Assembly: GCA_031264395.1 (NCBI GenBank)
Contig: JAISEB010000047.1
Span: forward strand, 1 to 10,335
Direction of reading: 5' to 3'
Length of the DNA stretch: 10,335 nt
Source of the DNA: Treponema sp.
GTDB lineage: Bacteria; Spirochaetota; Spirochaetia; Treponematales; Breznakiellaceae
The notes beneath the pieces are model-generated. The model saw nothing but the letters and a program-made list of their open reading frames with translations. It had not been told where the DNA came from and did no database searches. Both the position numbers and the translations under genes were made by a program. Shown one piece after another: positions 6,608 through 10,335 of the stretch. The stretch's first letter is position 1; each line of letters starts with the position of its first letter.

Positions 6608-8413
6608 ATGCGTTTCAGGTTCAGATCGCGCCTGCAGGGGAAACTGTTCGTCCTTTTTTCGGTGATTATCATTCTGCCCCTTATTTTTTGTTCATTCTTC
6701 ATTTCCCGCCAGTCAATGGACATTGTGGAAAAAAACACCGGTTCCGCGTATATAGCCCGGCTTGAATTTTTTTCCGACCGCTTCCGCCTTATTATTGAAA
6801 AATTCTACCAGGATCTGCTCAACACGGCGGTAAACAGAACGGTGCGGAACCTGATGTTTGCCCCCATGAACGTGACCGATGATGGTTACGCGGAAAACAT
6901 GGCGCACCTCGCGTTCCTTGCGGGGAACATGCTGTTTACCGACAACATGATACACAGTGTCGTTATTTATTCACGGGAACGAAACTGGCTTTTTGTAAGC
7001 AGTAACGCTACTTCGAATATTTATACAGGGGATCTTTCCGGCCTTGAATGGCTGGGGACGGCGGCGGAACGGGACCGCGGCGTCTACATGACCGCAAGCT
7101 CGTCGGTCTCGCCCCGGGCGAAAACAAACGGCGAAAAAGTCATTTCCCTTTTTGTGTCCGTAATGAGCATGAAGAACTACCTTCCCGCCGGCTATATCTC
7201 CGTCAACCTGGACATAAAGGCCATTCAAAGCCAGCTCCTCCAGAGTTTTCTCCGGGATAACCCCAGCAGCGTCATAATTACCGACAGCGAGGGCGGCGTC
7301 ATTTCCGGTTACGGGCGGCCTGTTACCCTTGAACTGCTTGGCCGCATTTCCACGGCCGCGGAAGAAAGCGGGGGCCAGGGCTATTACCATGAAACAATAA
7401 AGGGTGAAAAATTTCTTGTATCCTATTCCGCCATTTTACCCTACGGGTGGAAGGTTTTTGTTCTTACCCCTTACCGGCAGATAATACACCAGAACATGAT
7501 GATAACCAGGGTTGTGTTTCTGGTTATTGCCATTTTTATTCTGCTCAGTACGGGCATCGCCTGGATTCTTTCGATAAATCTGCTTAGCCCGCTGCAGATT
7601 CTTTTCGGGGCCATGCGCCGTGTCAAGGACGGAGAACTTGACTGCACCATTCCCCTTGTCAGAAAAGATGAAATCGGCCTTCTCTACGACGGATTTAACG
7701 AGATGTCGAAAAATCTCGCGAGCATGGTGGAAAAGCTCTATCAGGATGAACTTGTCAAAAAGGATCTTCGCCTTAAGATGATGGGGTATCAGATCAACGC
7801 GCATTTTTTGTACAACACGCTTGACGCGATACACTGGATGGCGAGGATCAACAAGGTTCCCCAGATCACGAGCCTTGTTTCCTCCCTGGTTTCCTATTTC
7901 AGAATCGCGCTCAGTGAAGGTCAGGACATTATCACCATAGAACAGGTAATACAGATGGCGGAAAGTTACATGAACATTTACACTATTAAAAGTGATTTTA
8001 TTGTTGATTTTGTCGTTAACATTGACAGAACGCTTTACGGAAAAAAGACGCTGAAATACATATTCCAGCCTCTGCTTGAAAACGCCCTCAATCACGGCAT
8101 TGAAGGAAAAGCGGACAGCGGCGTTGTGGAGCTTTCGTGTACGCCGGAAGGAGACGATCTGGTTTTTACCGTAAGCGACACGGGCGCGGGAATTCCCCCC
8201 GGAAAACTGAAAGATCTGCGGCATTCCCTGGAAAAAAACGACATGAATGAAGTGGGCAATTTCGCGCTTCGCAACATCAACATGCAGATAAAGATACATT
8301 ACGGAAACAGGTACGGCCTTAACATAGAAAGCGTTCCGGGCGCGGGGACTAAAGTGTATGTCCGTGTTCCCGTTCTGATGGAGGAGGACCATGTCCAGTC
8401 TGCTGGTTTGTGA
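6608..8413 (+). CDS. YesM-like membrane sensor histidine kinase
   Basis: This 601-residue membrane kinase senses an external signal and phosphorylates the regulator encoded next to it. TM helix 1 spans about residues 11-33. The extracytoplasmic sensor region follows (about 34-297, probably a dCache-type fold), then TM helix 2 (about 300-324) and a HAMP linker (about 325-378). The His_kinase/YesM motif reads QINAHFLYNTLD with phospho-acceptor H399. The ATPase domain has the N box (LLENALNHG, N492) and the G box (SDTGAGIPPG, D524), ending GAGTKVYVRVPV. The family usually has proline where this protein has alanine before H399. The frame stays open upstream to a TTG at 6524, but the residues there do not look like a kinase N-terminus. 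I chose ATG 6608, which precedes a basic segment and TM1, although it lacks a strong ribosome site. The start is therefore less certain than the identity. The gene is divergent from the importer operon, which is its likely target. Confidence 0.92.
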   Translation: MRFRFRSRLQGKLFVLFSVIIILPLIFCSFFISRQSMDIVEKNTGSAYIARLEFFSDRFRLIIEKFYQDLLNTAVNRTVRNLMFAPMNVTDDGYAENMAHLAFLAGNMLFTDNMIHSVVIYSRERNWLFVSSNATSNIYTGDLSGLEWLGTAAERDRGVYMTASSSVSPRAKTNGEKVISLFVSVMSMKNYLPAGYISVNLDIKAIQSQLLQSFLRDNPSSVIITDSEGGVISGYGRPVTLELLGRISTAAEESGGQGYYHETIKGEKFLVSYSAILPYGWKVFVLTPYRQIIHQNMMITRVVFLVIAIFILLSTGIAWILSINLLSPLQILFGAMRRVKDGELDCTIPLVRKDEIGLLYDGFNEMSKNLASMVEKLYQDELVKKDLRLKMMGYQINAHFLYNTLDAIHWMARINKVPQITSLVSSLVSYFRIALSEGQDIITIEQVIQMAESYMNIYTIKSDFIVDFVVNIDRTLYGKKTLKYIFQPLLENALNHGIEGKADSGVVELSCTPEGDDLVFTVSDTGAGIPPGKLKDLRHSLEKNDMNEVGNFALRNINMQIKIHYGNRYGLNIESVPGAGTKVYVRVPVLMEEDHVQSAGL

Positions 8414-9908
8414 CGATGAAAAATGGATAAGGGAAGGCATTGCCGGGGCAATCGACTGGGCTTCCCTGGGAATAGACACGATCCTTACGGCCAGGGACGG
8501 CGCCAGCGCGGTGGAAATAGTTCGCGGGCAAAAACCCGATATCGTAATTACCGACATCAGAATGCCCAATTTAAGCGGGCTTGAAATGATAGAGGCGATA
8601 AGGGAAACAATCTGCCCGAATCGCATTATAGTCATCAGCGGGTTTTCCGATTTCGAATACGCGCGGACGGCGTTACAGCTCGGCGTCTCCGATTATCTTC
8701 TAAAGCCCGTTAACGAGGATGCCCTGCGGGGAGCGGTTGAAAAATGTCTAAACGCGGTCAGGGAAGACGAGTTTGCCCTCCGCTTGCGGAAGGAAGCAGG
8801 CCTTGACCGCCTTACCCTGTGGCTTAACCACATTGACGCGCAGATTTCCGGCCTGGATGTTTTACTGTCCGGTTTCGGCATCGACGCGGAAAAGACGCCC
8901 TTTGTGCGCGCGGGAATATGCAGGCCCGATTTTTCACGGGGGCTTTTCCCCGCCCATCAAACGCCGGTGACAGGCGCCGTTGAAGAATCCGGGGCCGCAT
9001 ACCTTCTCTTTCAGCCGTCCGCCTCCGAATACGCGTGCCTTTTTTTCAGGGATCGTTCAACGGATCTCAAGACCTGCGACACGGGCCTTATGGGCCGCGT
9101 GTTTTACGGGAACCTGCCGGGAATAACGGAGGCCGGTTCCTTTACCGGGGAAGGGGGATGGACGCGTCTTGAAGACGGCTGGGTTTCCTACAACCAGGCG
9201 GAGGCGGCCCTTCTGTACAGTCTGATTTACGCAAAACGGCATACGTTCATTTATGATGAATTGCGCGGCCGCAGGGAAAAACCTCTCACCGCCGATTTCA
9301 GGGTTTCCAAGCCTGTCGTGCTTTTGGCAAACCGCCGCTTTGCCGGGTACAGGGCCTGGGTGGAGGAGATATTCGGGGTAATTAACGGCGGCGCGGAGCA
9401 GATAAACCCCCGCGATCTAATCGCCTTCTTTTCTTCCCTTGTTTCCGGCATAGGCCGCCTCTGGGAACTTGACGACGGGGAACTGCAGGCAATACGTGAG
9501 GAAATTGAAACGGCCTGGCGGCAGGAAGACCTGTACAGAAAACTTCTTTTTCTGCCTGAACGGCTGCCGCCCGAAAGACAGGTCGGCGTCAAGCGGAATT
9601 TTTTGCAGGCGCTTGATTATATCGAAAAGCACTATTCGCGGCCGGTTACCATGGCCGGAACCGCCTGTGCCCTGCAGTTAAACGCTTCCTATTTTTCAAA
9701 AATGTTCAGCGAATGCGCGGGAGAGCCTTTCCTTAAATTTCTTACCAGATACCGCATGGAAAAAGCAAAGGAATTGCTCCGTGAAAGCAACGGGAAAATT
9801 TATGAGATTTCGGAAAAGGTAGGGTACGCCGATTACCGTATTTTTTCAAAAAATTTCAAGGAATACGCCGGAATCAGCCCGGCCGGTTTCAGGAGCCGCA
9901 TCGTGTAA
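8391..9908 (+). CDS. YesN-like response regulator, receiver plus AraC-type DNA-binding domain
   Basis: This 505-residue cytoplasmic transcription regulator is the partner of the preceding kinase. The receiver domain (about 1-122) has the acidic pair D8-D9, phospho-acceptor D55 in VITDIRMP, S83 and K105 in LLKPV, so it should be phosphorylatable. A long central region (about 125-400) matches no domain I recognise; such a linker is usual in YesN-type regulators. The C-terminal AraC/XylS domain (about 403-505) carries two helix-turn-helix units: the first around 420-444, and the second around 469-501, ending in the conserved GISPAGFR. The ATG overlaps the end of the kinase gene by 23 nt, and a GGAGGAGG ribosome site (8380-8387) lies within that gene, so the two are translationally coupled. 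The likely target is the divergent importer operon and perhaps its own promoter (inference from position). Confidence 0.94.
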   Translation: MSSLLVCDDEKWIREGIAGAIDWASLGIDTILTARDGASAVEIVRGQKPDIVITDIRMPNLSGLEMIEAIRETICPNRIIVISGFSDFEYARTALQLGVSDYLLKPVNEDALRGAVEKCLNAVREDEFALRLRKEAGLDRLTLWLNHIDAQISGLDVLLSGFGIDAEKTPFVRAGICRPDFSRGLFPAHQTPVTGAVEESGAAYLLFQPSASEYACLFFRDRSTDLKTCDTGLMGRVFYGNLPGITEAGSFTGEGGWTRLEDGWVSYNQAEAALLYSLIYAKRHTFIYDELRGRREKPLTADFRVSKPVVLLANRRFAGYRAWVEEIFGVINGGAEQINPRDLIAFFSSLVSGIGRLWELDDGELQAIREEIETAWRQEDLYRKLLFLPERLPPERQVGVKRNFLQALDYIEKHYSRPVTMAGTACALQLNASYFSKMFSECAGEPFLKFLTRYRMEKAKELLRESNGKIYEISEKVGYADYRIFSKNFKEYAGISPAGFRSRIV

Positions 9909-10335
9909 GGCCCGCCTCAAGACTGTCCCAGAGCTTGAGGAAGGGATCGATCTCCGCGCGTACCATTTTAAGAAAGGCGATGTCGGATACGGGGGGCCTC
10001 GCGCCGCCGCGTCCGGCGCAGCCGGGGAGGTGCGCCCACAGGTAATCGAGGCTGTCAACAAGAGCGCCGAGTGTTTCCTTTCCGGCGGCGCGTTCTCCCG
10101 TAAGCATGCCGCGGAGTTCGGCAAGATTTTCGCGCTCGTCCCGGACAAAATCAAGCAGCGCCTCTTTTCCGCCGCCGGGTTTTTTTCCGGGAAGATCCCC
10201 CGTGTTTTCCGGGGGCCCGGCGCTTTCCCCCAGCAGCCGGCATGCTTCTTCGGTGTCCACCGTCTTTACGCCCAGGTAAAGGCCGCTGCCCCGGATACAT
10301 GAGATCCTTGTCCCGGAGAATTCCCGTTCAAAAAG
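9889..10335 (-). CDS. Hypothetical protein, C-terminal part (N-terminus beyond window)
   Basis: The frame is open from the right window edge to a TGA at 9889-9891, giving 148 visible residues. The GTG at 10260 has no ribosome site, and in-frame codons continue upstream without a stop (a segment containing TRISCIRGSGLYLGVKT), so the true start is outside the window. The visible part has a short glycine/proline/lysine-rich stretch (around GDLPGKKPGGG). A charged, probably helical stretch follows (FVRDERENLAELRGML), then a second helical tail ending LTRCGS. No signal peptide, membrane segment or known motif is visible, and I do not recognise the family. It converges on the response-regulator gene and overlaps its 3' end by 20 bp, so it is unlikely to belong to the mannoside operon. 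Coding is likely because the frame runs open to the edge with amino-acid use like a real protein, but this is not proven. Confidence 0.6.
   Translation of the reverse strand, partial: LFEREFSGTRISCIRGSGLYLGVKTVDTEEACRLLGESAGPPENTGDLPGKKPGGGKEALLDFVRDERENLAELRGMLTGERAAGKETLGALVDSLDYLWAHLPGCAGRGGARPPVSDIAFLKMVRAEIDPFLKLWDSLEAGLTRCGS

Noticed and set aside
7436..8635. 399-codon minus-strand frame across the kinase/regulator junction
   Set aside because: It lies opposite two well-supported genes with conserved catalytic motifs and shows no domain of its own.
9889..10260. Complete small gene starting at GTG 10260
   Set aside because: The frame stays open through the window edge and the GTG has no ribosome site, so a partial larger gene is more likely.

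Overview
The window looks like a bacterial chromosomal locus for importing and breaking down mannose-containing sugars. The gene order, a lipoprotein-type binding protein with a relaxed lipobox, and the roughly 50% GC base composition would suit a termite-gut or related treponeme (Spirochaetota). That assignment is an impression from gene style, not a measurement. No RNA genes, CRISPR arrays, insertion sequences or phage genes were seen.

Minus strand, 1-6394: one compact operon, read right to left. It encodes a sugar-binding lipoprotein (5063-6394), two CUT1-type permeases (4086-4997 and 3235-4083), a cytoplasmic GH38 alpha-mannosidase (484-3201), and the N-terminal 160 residues of a D-lyxose/D-mannose isomerase (1-482, running off the left edge). 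A stem-loop with a T-tract sits between the binding-protein gene and the first permease gene. It probably lowers permease and enzyme expression relative to the binding protein. Downstream gaps are only 1 to 33 nt, consistent with one transcript and coupled translation.

Plus strand, 6608-9908: a divergent two-component system. It consists of a YesM-like membrane sensor kinase (6608-8413) and a YesN-like response regulator with an AraC-type DNA-binding domain (8391-9908), overlapping by 23 nt. The 213-bp divergent spacer (6395-6607) holds two clear inverted repeats and a possible kinase promoter.

Right edge, 9889-10335, minus strand: the C-terminal part of an unrecognised protein. It converges on the regulator gene and overlaps its 3' end by 20 bp.

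Working model (inference): the sensor kinase detects an extracellular sugar or related signal, and the regulator activates the divergent operon. The ABC importer brings in unphosphorylated mannosides using an ATPase encoded elsewhere. GH38 releases mannose in the cytoplasm, and the cupin isomerase converts mannose to fructose (or lyxose to xylulose). Apart from this possible mannose-to-fructose route and the regulatory DNA, the genes are of well-known families. I see no clearly undescribed system.
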